From: Primulina eburnea | Lineage: Eukaryota; Streptophyta; Magnoliopsida; Lamiales; Gesneriaceae | Reading direction: 5' to 3' | Length of the DNA stretch: 64,000 bases | NCBI RefSeq assembly: GCF_022965805.1 | Contig: NC_133117.1 | Location: 13,416,183-13,480,182 of the forward strand | In this document: one piece after another, positions 23,040 through 33,061 of the stretch | Layout: every line of letters starts with the position of its first letter | How positions within the stretch are numbered: position 1 is the first letter of the stretch | Notes under the pieces: model-generated | Databases searched by the model: none | Told to the model about the DNA's origin: nothing | Seen by the model: the letters and a program-made list of their open reading frames with translations, nothing else | Made by a program: the position numbers and the translations under genes

Positions 23040-24147
23040 TTGTCCAACCAAGTCCTATCAAAGTCTTCACGAATTCATAGTGGTTCATTATCATCTGTTC
23101 CGTCAACATCCATGGATGACACCCTTTTACTAAAACATTAATAGTGCATTATAGTGTCTTCCAACTCTTCCCAATTTATGTATTAAAAGTACTCCCTAAT
23201 TGGAGTTGCAAGTACAAAACTCCATAAATGATCTTCAAGATCCTCACTATGAAATACTTACTTCGCTTGACTTGTCAAGATAAAATAGTCTAATTTGAAT
23301 CATTTTCTATTGAGGTTTACCAACATGAAACCAAGATCATCTACTTTAATACCATTATTATTCTCCAATCAATTACCTTTAAACATTGAAATTTGAAATT
23401 ATTGGTAATCAACTACCCATATGTCTTCTATTACTCCATAAAAACCCATAACTTACAAAATAAGATTTTTATCTTTTGCAATATCTACAAAATATGATTT
23501 TTATTCTTTGAACTAGCAACTTGCATTGTCTTTGTGACTAAGCTTCTCCAGAGTCTAGAACAACTCGTATATAATCATGCTCTTTTGTACAATAAGTAAC
23601 CACATACAATCAAATAATTATATTTCTGATACTTGAAGGGTCGAATGGTAACTACACGTGCAACCTATATTTTTATATGATATTTTTTTATCATGGGCAA
23701 ATATGGTAATGAATGTATGCCAATACATAAAACTAAAGAAACATACAAGATCACAAAACCAAGTAATAAACATTTGCTCATGCTCATCTTGTAACCACTT
23801 CTTGTACTTTTCCCTGTGAGGAAATCTTTCATCCAAATACCACATGTATTCCCTAATGAAATTATTAAGAATAAATAAACAATAGAATGTAAGCAAAATG
23901 CATTAAAGTATTAATAAGTTAGATAAATTACTCGATATATAGATAAATCTCAACATTATTTTTCAATATGTAACGAGGTGCTTGCTTCAACTCATCGTGA
24001 CCAGTGGAGTGCACTAGTGCACCTTATTAAGGATTAGTAAGTTATATTTGTCTATGAATTGATGGTATCCAAATTATGTGCACACTAGATAGTTAGTCTG
24101 AGCAAAATTCAACACCTCTTCAACAATAAAACATTCAACTATGCACC
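23040..24147 (-). pseudogene. CACTA (En/Spm) TPase remnant, C-terminal part (DUF4218-DUF4216)
   Basis: Reading the minus strand from 24147 gives the DUF4218-like start of VECFIVEEVLNFAQTN, then YLDERFPHREKYKKWLQDEH (23750-23840), a DUF4216-like segment with GFYGVIEDIWVVDY (about 23400-23450), NNNGIKVDDLGFMLVNLNR and FILTSQAK (about 23270-23370), and an acidic tail (MDVDGTDDNEP, about 23090). Order and motifs are those of TNP2-type CACTA transposases, which cut and rejoin the DNA element. Many stops interrupt it. It continues upstream at 28048-28513 after the insertion at 24148-28047. Confidence 0.8.
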
Positions 24148-26380
24148 TATAAAGGCCCGAAAATTCGTGTTTGAAAATTTGCGGAAAAATTAAAATTTTC
24201 TTTTTAAAATAATTAAAATGCCTCATCCACAAAATAAACTGATAAATCAAGTTTAATGTTTAAAATAGCAGCGGAAGAAATTATTGCTCACAAAATAACA
24301 AATAAAGTAATCCAACAACTGATAAAAATATTTGAGCATAAAAATGGCAAGTGCTGTAAATGAGGTCCTCGGGTTCCACTACTGCCGACCCAAGCTAGCT
24401 CACTGGTCCCCGTCCTCGGCCCCAACATCATCAGTACCTACAACAATCAAGTCTAGTGAGCCTAAAGACTCAGCATACATATATCGTAAATAACGAGTAA
24501 ATAATATAGTAAAATTGCATGGGAGTAAAAATATCATGTCATGAGGCATAACGTGAAAATAACTTGTCATGAGCAATTATAATACGTGCATAACTGACTG
24601 AAAATCATAAGTGACAATGTTTGCTCCTTGGAGCCCTGTAATAAAATATCATGTCATAAATTTTCTGTTGAGATTTTGGTCTACGCAAGTGGCCCCTGCA
24701 CTGAACTGAACTGAACTGACCGGTAACTGCCGATCGGACCGGTAACTGTCGACCGAGTGAAGTAATGAACGTCTGATCAGACTAATGCCACAGTATACTG
24801 GGTGGTACATAACTGAACCAACCGATAACTGGCGACCGGATAATACAATGCTCCCATGATAATGAAATGGCCACAAGTAATATTTCATAAATCTCAAAAA
24901 TGAATATTTTCTATTTTTATGCACGTAATATAATTAACTGGCATAATGAAATATCCTGTATTATTTTATCACATGGATTGGATCTTTCTCAGGCTCGCTG
25001 CAACCTAAATTTATCAGGAACAATATACAAATGATTTTCTTGACCAAACTTTGTAATTGAATCCAAAAACGAGACAATTACGCCCAACGACTTCGTATTT
25101 AATCATGACTCTGTGCCAACCCAAACCAACACCGAACCATCATTTAGTCATGACTTAAAAACACTTAAAATGATGAAATAATGCTCCTAAAATGATGCAA
25201 GTAGAAATTTTGGTGAATGGAGGCCAAAACATGAAACGCTCTATCCAGAGTCAATTTGGCACATCGCACCGTAATTTCTCGTACGACTTCAAAAATGATC
25301 CGAATCACGAACGGCCAAAAACATGACCTTCCCAATTCAATGAGGCACTGTCCAGTCCAAGTCCATAGGCTAAAGCCAACCAAGAAATCGAACGAGCCAA
25401 TGAACCCAAGCAGCAAGTTGTTGTCCACAAAATACAGCAGCTGTGCTTTGGTTTCCTTGCGTCGTTTGCGAGGCTAATGGCCATTGGGGCTTGAACCACC
25501 GACCAGAACCTCTTACCAACATCCTAAGTAATGATTTGTACCATGGCTAAGGGCCCTAGGCCAGCCACAATTCGCACCACACCCGAAACCAACCGAAAGT
25601 TCCACCCGAGAGCACCCTTGCATGCCCGTGGTGTTTTGCTTCGTTTGCTGTCTCGTGTCGTTCCAGTGGCCATTTGATTGACCATGGCACGATCTAGACA
25701 TCCAGAGGTATGGTATGAACCGTGGGTAAGGGCCATAGGCCAACCAAGATCGACACCATTCCTCAAAACCGAAGGTTACACTTGTTGTAAAATGAGAAGG
25801 CCGAAGGGGGAAGGGGCTGTTTTTATGTTTTGATTTATAAACCGATGCAACCATGGACCAAGCCTCAAAAGGGCAACTTGGTCACGTCTTAGACATGCTA
25901 GGGAGGTGTTCAAACCAGGGTTACAGGCCCAAGAGCCAACCAAGGTTCGATCCATCCATGGACAAGCAAAACAAAATTTTCGAAACCCATTTCTGCACTT
26001 ATGGGGAGGTTGCTGTCATTTCGATTTCCAGCCAGCATGGGGGTTGAACTAATGGGCCAACATGGTCGTAAACCATTCTAGTACATGTCTAGGAGCCTAA
26101 TTGCGAGCCTAGGGTCGAACCAATACCTGAAACCATCAAAAACGTGCAAACCGTGAAGCATGAAATGGAATGAAACCGTGCAGAATTTTGTTTACCAACA
26201 AGCTGCTGTCATATTTCGGTTTTGATTGAAAGATCATGATCATGTAGTGCTTAAAATTCATAATACAACTTGATTGAAGAGAAAAGAAGAACATATGCAT
26301 GCCTGGTTTTGTTTTGAAAATAAAACAAACGAAACACAACGATGCGGCGCGGAGGAGATGGAGCGATCTTCTTGATCTTG
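24148..26380 (-). repeat. Gypsy LTR fragment, minus strand (left part of the chimera)
   Basis: On the minus strand it ends …CCGCAAATTTTCAAACACG…GGCCTTTATA, an LTR 3' end. The block at 24400-24480 (reversed) shows the TGAGTCTTTAGGCTCACTAG and …GGGGACCAGTGAGC layout seen in the B LTR at 5818-5935. The 25240-26110 part holds several diverged repeats around GGGCC(A/C)TAGGCCAACCAAG. It has no LTR start, so it is truncated near 26380, where pol sequence begins. No gene seen. Confidence 0.7.
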
Positions 26381-26403
26381 CTTCTACTCAATTATTTCTT
26401 GCT

Positions 26404-26456
26404 ATTATTCTCTCGGTAATCGATGCACAGCCTCATACTCCCATCCTTCTTCTTCA
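26404..26456 (-). pseudogene. Gypsy reverse transcriptase fragment
   Basis: The minus strand reads [16 protein letters not shown], the fingers motif of gypsy RT (same as B at about 8359-8402). It is cut at 26456 by the copia gag piece and resumes in the same orientation at 26675 with the RT start (LLDKEFI-like). Confidence 0.85.
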
Positions 26457-26678
26457 CAGAAAAACTACTCCAAAGAAGAGCCTTATACTTGCTACAACTG
26501 TGGCAAAACTGGTCACTACATTGCTGACTGTCCCAAACCAAAAAATGACAGTCGAGGATCTGCTGAAAGAGGGAAGGAGCCCTATGAGTGTAAAAAAAGA
26601 ACCAAAGATGACAAGAATTCATTCAAAAAGAAACATGAGGTGCTTCTAGCTGAGGAGAGCAAATCTAAAATGGGCGGA
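26457..26678 (+). pseudogene. Copied Ty1/copia gag zinc-knuckle segment
   Basis: 222 bp matching 30389-30610 of copia element F with a single difference seen by eye (GCTGAC against ACTGAC). It encodes CYNCGKTGHYIADCP and the following lysine-rich stretch. It is inserted in a minus-strand gypsy RT fragment. Short overlaps at both joints (CA at 26457-26458, CGGA at 26675-26678) suggest microhomology-guided template switching. Confidence 0.88.
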
Positions 26679-27589
26679 TAAACTCCTTGTCGAGAAGCTC
26701 CTGAATCTGCTGCTTGAGTTATAACATTTCAGCTGGAGCTAATCGATACGGTGCCTTAGAGATTGGCACAGTGCCTGGCATAAGATCGATTGCAAACTCC
26801 ACATCTCTCTCTGGTGTAAGGCTGTGATGTCATCAGGAAAGACGTTTGGGAATTCTCTGACTACTGACACCTCTGATAAAGACGGAGTGGGTATGTCAGG
26901 TGCAGACGAAGAACAGAGTTCTGATTGATTTTCAGAAGAGGTCGGTATTGGTTAGACCGCCGGGCATGGAGCAATTTCTTTTTGAACCAGGCAGATGGAG
27001 AAGTTTCTCTCGTATGATCTCTTGCATGCGGGCTAGGAGACTTATTTCTAAGGGGTGTCAGGCCTTCTTGGCCAGCATTATTTCTGCACCTGACATACCC
27101 ACTCCGTCTTAATCAGAGGTTTCAGTAGTCAGAGAATTCCCAAACGTCTTTCCTGATGACATCACAGCCTTACACCAGAGAGAGATGTGGAGTTTGCAAT
27201 CGATCTTATGCCAGGCACTGTGCCAATCTCTAAGGCACCGTATCGATTAGCTCCAGCTGAAATGTTATAACTCAAGCAGCAGATTCAGGAGCTTCTCGAC
27301 AAGGGGTTTATCCGCTGCTTGAGTTATAGCATTTCAGCTGGAGCTAATCGATACGGTGCCTTAGAGATTGGCACAGTGCCTGGCATAAGATCGATTGCAA
27401 ACTCCACATCTCTCTCTAATGTAAGGCTGTGATGTCATCAGGAAAGACGTTTGGGAATTCTCTGACTACTAACACCTCTGATAAAGACGGAGTGGGTATG
27501 TCAGGTGCAGAAATAATGCTGGCCAAGAAGGCCTGACACCCCTTAGAAATAAGTCTCCTAGCCCGCATGCAAGAGATCATACGAGAGAA
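26675..27589. repeat. Three copies of a gypsy protease-RT segment in -,+,- orientation
   Basis: Segment 1 (26675-26906, minus), segment 2 (26905-27314, plus) and segment 3 (27314-27589, minus) all come from the region between the protease end and RT start ([42 protein letters not shown]). Segments 2 and 3 form an inverted repeat with arms of about 275 bp (27003-27282 against 27315-27589) and a loop of about 30 bp. Segments 1 and 2 form another (26675-26906 against about 27086-27314). Only a handful of differences are seen between copies. The plus-strand piece resembles B at about 7911-8322 but is not identical. No full protein is encoded. Confidence 0.88.
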
Positions 27590-27650
27590 TGTGGGGCCAG
27601 TGACCACATGCTGAAGGAGTGCCAACAATGGAAGCAGCCTACTCAGGGCA
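27590..27650 (+). pseudogene. Gypsy gag zinc-knuckle fragment
   Basis: 61 bp reading CGASDHMLKECQQWKQPTQG, homologous to the B zinc knuckle (CGATDHMLKECPQWKQPTQG). It sits between segment 3 of the inverted-repeat cluster and the 5S-type LTR. Confidence 0.85.
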
Positions 27651-28047
27651 TGTAAGGCCTGGGGCCGAAGAGGGCGGGGGGTGATCGCCGGTGCCATCAG
27701 TTGCACGGACAATGAGCGGCTCCTGGCAGGCTTCTAGGTGGAGGGAACATGAATGAATCGACCCACACGGTAATGAGAGGGATTCCGAGACTGTTCAATG
27801 TAATGGACTGTACAGTTGAAGATGAATTAAAAGATTTGATTGGTACTACTCATATCATGAAGGTGCATCTTTTTTTCGGTAGCTCATCACATAAGAACTC
27901 CAAAGTTAAGCGTGCTTGACATGGGGCAATTTTGGGATGGGTGACCTCCTGGGAAGTTTCCTAGGGTGTGTGTGAGTGGGGACATAAGCACGCTAGAAAG
28001 ACTCGTCTTGGTACAGTGAGGACAGTCGTCAAATCTGGGGCGTTACA
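27651..28047 (+). mobile_element. Complete Cassandra-type LTR with 5S rRNA-like core (397 bp)
   Basis: Starts TGTAAGGCCTGG, ends GGGGCGTTACA. It contains the 5S-like region at 27884-27960 and resembles 1-245 over its last 245 bases. It has no TSD of its own: GGGCA lies on the left and GCACC on the right. The right flank instead pairs with the GCACC at 24143-24147, so this LTR is one end of the chimeric insertion. Confidence 0.8.
27884..27960 (+). promoter_or_regulatory. 5S rRNA-like RNA polymerase III internal promoter
   Basis: AGTTAAGCGTGCTTG (27904-27918, box A) and GGATGGGTGACCTCCTGGGA (27936-27955, box C) agree with the plant 5S rRNA internal control region as I know it; the segment between is altered. 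It is better preserved than the copy at 82-160 and could still bind TFIIIA. Confidence 0.8.
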
Positions 28048-28513
28048 GCACCCTTTAGTATGATTTTGATTTTGCACATAACCTTTCAAAATCTTCATGT
28101 ATATTTCAAATGGGTATATGTACGTATACTAAACCGATCCACACAATTTGACCTCATGCACAACGTGAAAATTTAAATGAATAATTATATCAAAATATGA
28201 ATTGGGAAATCCTTTTCAGTTAAACAAAATATCATGACAATCTCTATTTCATATCATCCAACATTAAAACATCTATCATTTTATTACATGACACATTGAA
28301 GAATAAACACAAGCGAGTGATAGTGTCTTTGACTCTTTTGGGAGAGACAACATGGATTGCCACTTGAGGCAATTGTTGCATTAAATTGTGGTAGTCATGT
28401 GACTTAAGGGCAACAAGTTTCAAGTCCTTCATCGATAGAAGGTTTTTAACACTGGATGAGTAACATGAAGTGAGTTGTATTCCAACAAAATAATTCAAAT
28501 TATTTATTTTTTT
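28048..28513 (-). pseudogene. CACTA (En/Spm) TPase remnant, middle part
   Basis: From 28498 the minus strand reads KDLKLVALKSHDYHNLMQQL, then VKDTITRLCLFFN, close to the conserved GLKSHDCHVLMQQ and ITRLCxFFN motifs before DUF4218 of plant CACTA transposases. After a diverged stretch, YPFEIYMKILKGYVQNQNH is read at 28055-28115 and the frame runs into the TSD GCACC. It continues at 24147 beyond the chimeric insertion. The upstream side is cut near 28513 by copia element F. The long open stretch (84 codons) suggests this part decayed slowly. Confidence 0.85.
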
Positions 28514-29521
28514 TGGAAACTAAATTTCTGCTGTTTGACAAACGGAGTGCCTAATCGAATGAACAAACTGGTAAAGGAACTGAACAAATATACTCAAACT
28601 GAAAGTTGCCATAAATGAATTTTAACACGCAAGCTAACGAAGGCAACTGAACCAACTCAACTGAATCTACATAGACAACTGACTGATCAGTTGCTACTTT
28701 CAGCCGTAAGCTTATCGACTATTACCTATCAGCTGCTCTTTCAGCTGTACACATCAACAAAAAGGACGTTCAACGGACTATAGTACAAAAGTGGACTGCA
28801 AAAGATAGTGGGAACGCCTCAATACAGCTACAGTGTAAGAATATCAAAAGAATGTTGACATGGAAAACCAACGGATAAAAGGATTCAAATTTCATTTAAT
28901 ATTACCATTGAAGGGAAGCCTATAAATAGCAGAGGGGAAGCAGTGGAAAAATAATCGACCCACTATTTCATTAAGCTTGATGTTACCCTGCTGAAATTAC
29001 TGCTTACATTCGAAAGTCAAAAGCTCAAACTTATCGCACATATTCGTAGCAATCAAGGCTATTCTTTCGAGCTTTAAATTACAACGTTATCATTGTAAAA
29101 CTCGATCTTGTAAAAGATCAATCGTGCTAAATTCAGTTGTATACACTGTGAAGCATTTTGTAAACTAAGAGTTTCAGTCTTGGCAGTGTTAAGTCCACAC
29201 TGAAATGGGTCTATACAAACTTTTGTATCGATCAAATTCTTTTAGTGAATATCCTATCGTTGTGATAGAAGGGGTGACGTAGGAGTGTTTGAAATCTCAG
29301 AACATCCGTAAATCTTGTGTTCTTAATTCAGTTTTTTCTCTATCTATCAGTCAGTTTTATTATGTACTTTATTGTTAACTGAGTGATATTGACTGACAGG
29401 ATTCCAAGTATCAGTTTATCACTAAACTGAACTCAACTTACAAAAAGTTTCGAAAAGTTGAGAGTGTATATTCAAACCCCCATTTCTAAATACTCTTTTA
29501 ACCAAATATCCGATCCTAATA
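28514..29521 (+). repeat. Copia F 5' LTR
   Basis: About 1.0 kb from TGGAAACTAAA to CCGATCCTAATA, just before the PBS. The expected terminal CA appears as TA. It has a TATA box at 28921 and many CAACTGA/CAGTTG-type short motifs, also common in the 3' non-coding part of F (46790-47720). The exact start is uncertain by a few bases. Confidence 0.65.
28921..28929 (+). promoter_or_regulatory. TATA box of copia F LTR
   Basis: TATAAATAG inside the 5' LTR in the direction of gag. Expected transcription start is about 30 bp downstream, near 28955. Confidence 0.65.
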
Positions 29522-29523
29522 AG

Positions 29524-29536
29524 TGGTATCATAGTA
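29524..29536 (+). other. Copia F primer-binding site (mutated)
   Basis: TGGTATCATAGTA resembles TGGTATCAGAGCA with substitutions. It lies directly after the LTR. Confidence 0.75.
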
Positions 29537-29581
29537 GTTGAATCTTGTCCCAGAATATTCTTATTCACAAAACTGATAACC

Positions 29582-30651
29582 ATGTCTTCTTTCAATAAAA
29601 TCCCAATGTTTTCTAGAAAATATTTTGACGACTGGAAAACCAGAATGCAGGCCCATCTAGCTGCACAGGACGATGATATGTGGTACATCATTACTGATGG
29701 ACCCATGAAGATTTTGAAAGCCAACACAGCTGTAACCATGTCTAATGGGGAACCACAACGTATAGAAAAGCCCAGAAAAGAATGGACAGCTGAAGACAAG
29801 AAGAAAGAAAATTTAGACAATGTGGCGAAGGATATCTTATATAAACGCTGGATAAATTCACTTTAAGCAAAATCAAAATGTGCAAAACCGCCAAAGAAAT
29901 AAGGGAGAAACTAATCCAGCTTTGTGAAGGAAACGAGCAAACTAAGGAGAACAAGCTATCAGTTGCTGTTCAGAAATTTGACAATATCAAGATGAAGTCT
30001 TGAGAATGAAAGAGTCGGTAGTATTATCAATGAGCTAAATGCACCTGGAAAAGTGTGTTCAAATAAATAGATAGCACTGAATGTTGTCAGGGGTCTTCCC
30101 AAAGAATGGGATGTCAAGACCATGGTAATGAGGAAGTCAAAGGACATGAACAAGGTCGAACTTCGTGACTTATTTGCTGATCTAAAGGGCTACGAGTTTG
30201 AACTACAAACCAGAGAAGGGGAACCTTCTTCACCGGCTGCCACAACTGATTTAATTGCTGTCAGACTGGAACCAACTGGTTTAGGTGACAAGTATGCTGA
30301 TTAGCTAAGCAATGACGCAATGTCATTGTTTGTCAGAAAGTTTGGTAAAATTGTGAGAAGAAATCAAGGAAACTTCCAGAAACAATATCAGAAAAACTAC
30401 TCCAAAGAAGAGCCTTATACTTGCTACAACTGTGGCAAAACTGGTCACTACATTACTGACTGTCCCAAACCAAAAAATGACAGTCGAGGATCTGCTGAAA
30501 GAGGGAAGGAGCCCTATGAGTGTAAAAAAAGAACCAAAGATGACAAGAATTCATTCAAAAAGAAACATGAGGTGCTTCTAGCTGAGGAGAGCAAATCTAA
30601 AATGGGCGGAAACTGACAGTGAGGAGTCAGAACCTGAAAGCCCAAGCAGTT
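29582..30651 (+). pseudogene. Copia F gag (broken)
   Basis: Gag of a copia element, the particle protein. The ATG at 29582 starts MSSFNKIPMFSRKYFDDW, the usual start, followed by MQAHLAAQDDDMWYIITDGP. The frame stops at about 29866 and continues in another frame (KMCKTAKEIREKLIQLCEG). Further breaks follow near 30000, then NVVRGLPKEWDVKTMVMRKS and LRDLFADLKGYEFE (30080-30205). After a stop at about 30302 the last part has a CCHC zinc knuckle (CYNCGKTGHYITDCP) and a lysine-rich tail to 30610. The gag end and the protease are missing: solo LTR G and element J follow. The 222-bp piece 30389-30610 has a near-identical copy at 26457. Confidence 0.85.
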
Positions 30652-31747
30652 TGTGAGACGCATTTACTCTAACGACAATTAATGATCAAACAATAATGGT
30701 TTGATTTAAAACTGCAGCGGAAAAAAATTTAAAATACTTTAAAACGGACCTCAGGGCCTAGAAAAATTTCGGCATGACCTCCCCGTAAATAGGACATCCC
30801 GAAAAACTCAATCATCAATTTATATCAAAATATACTCCCACTAGAGTCATTAAAACAACACCGAAGTTAAACAACCTATAGCCGCACTGGCCGGGACTAA
30901 ACAGAAATTAAAACTTACCAAATACTCACTAGGTCATAAACATCACAAAACAACCAAATACTACTACAGATACACGGGGCATCTCCTCGGCAAATAAACT
31001 ACAATACAAGACTGATACAAACCCATGACATACATATAGACTAATTGGGAGACTCCACTAAACAGAACCAAGCAATCCAACCTCAATACCGAGCTCCACT
31101 GGCGGAACCTCGGCCTGATGCTGCAAAATGACTCGGGAGATCTACCATGGTGCCCAATAGCAACCACAGTAGCCCCACAGTAAACAACTGAGATTAGTAT
31201 TCTGGTATCAAACAGTCCAACAATAACAACAATGTGGGGACCCGGACGCTAATCATGTTCTTAATCGTCATTGGGACTAATTAATCAATTATAAAACAGG
31301 GTCTAAATTTTTCTTTTAATATACAAAGTGGAAACGTAATGTAATTCAATTCAAATTACATATTAAACATAAACATACACATCCTGTATGATCTACAAGT
31401 ATTCAACTAGGTTCAACTACTACAATCAAGTAATAAAACCTATCTATGTCCAAGTCCGGAATCACCACGCTAATCTCGATCTTTCACCCTGAACCTGCCC
31501 CACCTGTTGTCATGCACACATACAAAACAAGACAACAGCCGGATAACTCCGGTGAGATTAACTCCCAGTATAAACAATGTAAACATGCAATCATATAAAA
31601 ACATATATAAAAGCATATAATTAACATTCATAACATGTATCAAATCAGAAACATAAATCAATAACAAGTAATGAATCACACTCAGACTCAAACAACGCGT
31701 CGTCTCAGACTCGACTCAACTCTAACCTAGGGATCCCGATGTCTGGG

Positions 31748-31975
31748 CGAAACAGCCACAGAATTGACAACTCAGTCAAGATTTAAGCGAATCAGCCAAT
31801 AGCTAGGCGAAACAACCAGTAGCTAGACGAATCAGTCAATAGATAGACGAATCAGTCAATATATAGACGAATCAGTCAATAAATAAGCGAATCAGCCAAT
31901 AGCTAGGCGAAACAGCCGATAGCTAGACGAATCAGTCGGTGACTAGGCGACTCAGCCAATGACTAAACAATTCAG
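31748..31975 (-). repeat. 21-bp tandem array in element K 3' LTR
   Basis: Units of about 21 bp of the form AGCTAG(A/G)CGAA(T/A)CAG(T/C)CAAT. A shorter version lies at 37088-37290 in the other LTR, and the reverse-complement family is at 62590-62840 in L. Copy number differs between the two K LTRs. Confidence 0.88.
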
Positions 31976-32756
31976 CAGTCCATACATGCAGTTGCTATAA
32001 ATCAATAGACTACAAACATCAATCCCAACAATTACAAATATCAATGTAATAACTAAGTATGTGATTTAGGGAGACTCGAGTCAAACCTTACTCGAGTTGT
32101 GCAATCCCAACTCAACATTAATTTATACCTTTCTTTCTGATATTCTGACTTTGTCGAAGTCTTGAACTCAAAGCCTGTTAATACTCAATCTGACAAGAAC
32201 AATATCGAGGAGGATAATATCAATACACCACTCGAATCAAATCTGTTCTACTCAATGCTCAACCTAATTCAATATCGATGGCATAACGGTATAATATCAA
32301 TATACCCAACAATACCACATCAATCTGATATTAATTCTAACATCTCATACTAAATAACAACTCAATTTTGATATCAACTCGACTCCAAAACTACTCCGAA
32401 AATCATAACAATTCCATAATCAGTCCAATTCTTAATCTGACTTCGATTCTATAATGTCTAATATGTCAAGAACAACATATATGAGTTCCATTCAATTCTG
32501 AAAATATCATAATTTCGAAACATATCAAAACGTAGCAAAACTTACGTCCAGTTGTAGCCTACGTCGATAGAGATACAGTACTGAAGTCGGATTTAAATTC
32601 AAACAAACGGTTTGCTCATGCATCAATTTCGAACTCAAGACCTGAGCCTTTTCTCTGAATCTTTCTTCGGTTAACTGAATGAATTTTCGTTCATTTACAT
32701 ATATATATATGTTGCATGTAACTCGTACGTGTCTTCTCCAAAATTTGCCAAAACAC

Positions 32757-32890
32757 CACTCGCGCATATGCGCGCTTCATCTCGCGCATATGCACCAAAG
32801 ATTCTGGAGCTGTCGCGCATATGCGCGAGGGCTTCTGGACCCCTCGTGCATATGCGCGTGTTTCTTCGCGCATTTGCGCCGGTCATTTCT
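32757..32890. repeat. GCGCATATGCGC palindrome array, K 3' LTR
   Basis: Five exact or one-base variants of the self-complementary GCGCATATGCGC in about 130 bp. The matching array at 38079-38222 has one more copy. It lies downstream of a TATATATATATG stretch on the plus strand, which on the element's own strand means the array precedes an AT-rich TATA-like run. Confidence 0.88.
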
Positions 32891-33041
32891 TTTGAGATGT
32901 TCGGCCGAACATCTCGAGATGTTCGGTGGAACATCTTGGCTTATATTATAACGATGCCCGACTTCTTCATTCAAGTTCGTATAACCTCAATCATGAAATT
33001 AATCAACGTATGATTACAGTAATTAAGTCTCGGGCATTACA

Positions 33042-33061
33042 TTTCTCCCCCTCTTAGATCT
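33042..33061 (-). other. Element K polypurine tract
   Basis: The minus strand reads AGATCTAAGAGGGGGAGAAA directly before the 3' LTR, like A and H. Confidence 0.87.

Larger units (their letters stand above)
24148..28047. mobile_element. Chimeric retroelement insertion inside the CACTA transposase
   Basis: Flanked by the 5-bp direct repeat GCACC (24143-24147 and 28048-28052). Removing 24148-28047 and one repeat restores the CACTA reading frame exactly (…HTKGC IVECF…, minus strand). The insert starts TATAAAGGCCC (TG mutated to TA) and ends CGTTACA. Its parts are a minus-strand gypsy LTR (24148 to about 26380), an RT piece (26404-26456), a copia gag piece (26457-26678), three gypsy pol pieces in -,+,- orientation (26675-27589), a gag zinc-knuckle piece (27590-27650) and a complete 5S-type LTR (27651-28047). 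The two termini come from different elements. Confidence 0.82.
31233..33041 (-). repeat. Element K 3' LTR
   Basis: 1,809 bp. On the minus strand it runs TGTAATGCCCGAG…GGTCCCCACA. Contains the 21-bp array (31748-31975), the CGCATATGCG array (32757-32890) and the 20-bp palindrome at 32895-32914. Confidence 0.93.

Noticed and set aside
25165..25854. Minus-strand ORFs in 25165-25854 as a possible host gene
   Set aside because: They lie in the non-coding LTR portion of the chimera, overlap in several frames and show no domain.
32679..33013. ORFs on both strands rich in ICA/AYAR (also 37999-38355, 48886-49227, 55077-55521, 61573-61821)
   Set aside because: They arise from GCGCATATGCGC palindromes, which stay open in several frames; no real protein.
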